This document shows, piece after piece, positions 62,452 through 64,000 of a stretch of DNA of 64,000 nucleotides. Numbering within the stretch: position 1 is the first letter of the stretch; each line of letters starts with the position of its first letter. This DNA is from Eucalyptus grandis (lineage: Eukaryota > Streptophyta > Magnoliopsida > Myrtales > Myrtaceae): assembly GCF_016545825.1 (NCBI RefSeq), contig NC_052618.1, forward strand, positions 57,652,561 through 57,716,560, written 5' to 3'. The notes below the pieces were generated by a model. The model ran no database searches, was not told the origin of the DNA, and saw nothing but the letters and a program-made list of their open reading frames with translations. The translations under genes were made by a program, and so were the position numbers.

Positions 62452-62784
62452 CTTGTCGCTGGTCACGCTATTCCACTGAATGGTTGCCTTTTTATGTAAC
62501 CGGTTGGATCCCCCGGAAGACATCGAAGTTGTTGCATGCATTTCTCGAGGCATGGCCTTCACTGTCCAGAAATTGTATGACTGCTGCTTTTCTTTCATTG
62601 GAAACTCTGTACATTTGTGTAATGTATATGAGATGGACTGTAAACTGAAGCATGAAGTGTCAATCTTCTGTGTCGTCGGTGTGGTTTGCGACCATACTTT
62701 GTCGGTGAATTCATGCGCAAAAGCGGCTGATCTATCATGATCATAGTTTACATAATATTCAAATAATTATCGTCTAATAAATAA

Positions 62785-63665
62785 AAGGGTTAATATTACG
62801 AAAAACTTCAGATTGGTATATCTGTGAAAAAATTACTCTATACAAATTGTGAAAAATTTACTCCTTATTAGTTTTTGCTAAATTGGATTAATATTATGAA
62901 AAATTATAAATTGGTATACTTGGAATGAATGGTGGGTAAAATCTTAATCGGTACAACCGTTGATTGTTTTTTTTTTTTTTTTGGTAAAAAGTACAATTGT
63001 TGATTGTTGCGTGTCATAATTTAATAATTTAACAAGAAAATTTAACGAAGTGATTGAATTAGTAGCTCTATGCATTAATGGATGGGATCGAATTGCAAAA
63101 TGAAAAGATTTGTACAAGTTAGATCTTTTGTCATCACTTTGTGAAAAAATGTTAAGAATAAATATGTTAAATACTTGTGATTCGATTGATGAAATAGTAC
63201 CTCTCTCCAAAAAGAGCATTTTATTTTTTACCTCACAAAGAAAATATTTTGTTTAATGGACAAGATATGGAGGAAGTGTTCATATGTAAAATCATAATTA
63301 TTGATATGGGCCATTTTCACATAAAAGGAGAATTTTTTTGTTACAATAGAAGTAGAAGTGATGTGAATCATTCAAGAATCAAATCTAAAGAAGACATCAA
63401 AGAACTGCTATGGTTTCATAAGATTCAACCAATTGTCTTCATCGTGAGATATCATTGAGAAATAGAAATCTATGTTATAAAAAAAAATTACAATTGTTTC
63501 TAATAATCCGCTTTGGTATTTTATTGAAAAAAAGAAGAAGGTAAATTTATTATAAATATACTAGTTCGGTTTTTTTTGAGGCTAGAATATTAGTTTGGAT
63601 AAATTTTTCATGTGTGTATTAGTTTGATGTTTTTTATGATATTAATCCTAAATAAAATTAAATGA
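62785..63665. repeat. AT-rich foldback repeat
   Basis: GGGTTAATATTACGAAAAAC (62787) and the reverse complement of a segment near 63630 (GGATTAATATCATAAAAAAC) start similar stretches running inwards. Within the left arm the unit TTAATATTA(C/T)GAAAAA recurs at about 62886. Probably an old inverted-repeat element. Confidence 0.4.
62951..63008 (-). mobile_element. Retroposon stub with 18-bp target duplication
   Basis: GTACAACCGTTGATTGTT (62951-62968) and GTACAATTGTTGATTGTT (62991-63008) differ at two bases and flank a T run plus GGTAAAAA. On the minus strand the insert reads TTTTTACC then poly(A), the same ACC-A(n) signature as the stubs at 16.57 and 20.29 kb. Confidence 0.5.
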
Positions 63666-63812
63666 GAATTGTAATAAAATCTGCTTTTAGGATTTTTTTT
63701 TTTTTTAATGAAGGTCCAATGTTTTTATAAGAAAAATTATAAAGACGCTGTGAAAAAAATTCGATTACATAAAAGGACGGATTGAGTTCGAGACCTCCAA
63801 CAGCTTCCCGCC

Positions 63813-64000
63813 ATGTTAATCCTATCCCGTCTTCTTCCTCCTCCTCCATCTCCTCTCTCCAATTTCTCTCCAAACCCTAGAATCGCATCCGCCGCCTCCC
63901 ACCGTCTCTCGTCCCCGAGCTCCGACCTCCTCCCGCCGCGCTGCGCCGCCGAGGGCCACGCCGCCGAGCGCGGCCACGAGTTCGAGACCGGCGGCACCTT
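63813..64000 (+). CDS. 5' end of probable tRNA (guanine26-N2)-dimethyltransferase (TRM1 type), partial
   Basis: An open frame runs from ATG 63813 off the window edge (62 codons visible). Residues 1 to about 48 are Pro/Ser/Arg-rich, like an organellar targeting sequence. The last visible residues, AERGHEFETGGT, resemble the start of the TRM1 catalytic domain in plants (ERG-x-EFETG followed by FFR), which makes m2,2G26 in tRNA. An AAACCCTAG telo-box-like motif falls at about 63874 within the coding start. Its position next to an AGAL3-type gene fits Arabidopsis At3g56330. The identity rests on a dozen residues and on gene order, so it is tentative. Confidence 0.5.
   Translation, partial: MLILSRLLPPPPSPLSNFSPNPRIASAASHRLSSPSSDLLPPRCAAEGHAAERGHEFETGGT

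Larger units (their letters stand above)
62452..63812. other. Intergenic: foldback repeat and retroposon stub
   Basis: After the galactosidase 3' region, an AT-rich foldback occupies about 62785-63665 and contains a retroposon stub at 62951-63008. The last 150 bases are the promoter and leader of the next gene. Confidence 0.5.

Noticed and set aside
1..64000. CRISPR arrays, operons, rRNA or canonical tRNA genes, integrated viral genes
   Set aside because: No regularly spaced identical repeats, no cloverleaf with proper acceptor stem, no rRNA-like tracts and no viral polymerase, coat or integrase motifs were seen.

Overview
The window is nuclear DNA of a flowering plant, almost certainly a core eudicot. 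It has short exons with GT-AG (and two GC-AG) introns, AT-rich intergenic DNA, long GA/CT/TA microsatellites, MITE-type inverted-repeat elements, and proteins that read like standard angiosperm families. Myrtales is my weak guess for the order, from the style of the repeats; nothing proves it. There are no bacterial, phage or CRISPR features.

Genes from left to right: a class III peroxidase of the PRX52 type (+, 1.0-2.5 kb); an LBD15-type LOB-domain transcription factor (-, 6.6-7.6 kb); a DUF688-type protein with the VPFTWESQPGTPK motif (-, 15.2-15.9 kb); a WEB-family coiled-coil protein (+, 22.5-26.0 kb); a zinc-finger plus HMG-box protein (+, 27.4-29.0 kb); a plastid-type HAD-like protein lacking key catalytic residues (+, 30.8-35.0 kb); chloroplast uroporphyrinogen decarboxylase (+, 36.6-39.9 kb); a KUP2-type potassium transporter (-, 40.5-44.9 kb); a small secreted IDA-like peptide precursor (+, 52.3-52.7 kb); a GH27 alpha-galactosidase whose frame is broken by one missing base (+, 57.1-62.5 kb); and the 5' end of a probable TRM1-type tRNA methyltransferase (+, from 63.8 kb). 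I rebuilt exon structures by hand from splice sites and reading-frame continuity.

The genes do not form one pathway. What links them is ancestry. From memory of Arabidopsis locus numbers, the set interleaves two pairs of duplicated blocks (At2g404xx-405xx / At3g562xx-563xx and At5g053xx / At3g109xx), as expected if this window keeps an ancestral order that Arabidopsis has split and fractionated.

Intergenic DNA makes up most of the window. It holds at least four copies of a long inverted-repeat element family, a GC-rich hAT-type MITE with an 8-bp target duplication, a pair of foldback elements flanking the HMG gene, three very short retroposon stubs ending in ACC plus poly(A) with target duplications, two SINE candidates and degenerate tandem repeats. 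I found no undescribed biological system. The points most worth checking are the alpha-galactosidase frameshift, the HAD-like predicted pseudoenzyme, the IDA-like peptide with an altered C-terminus, the retroposon stubs and the conserved gene order.
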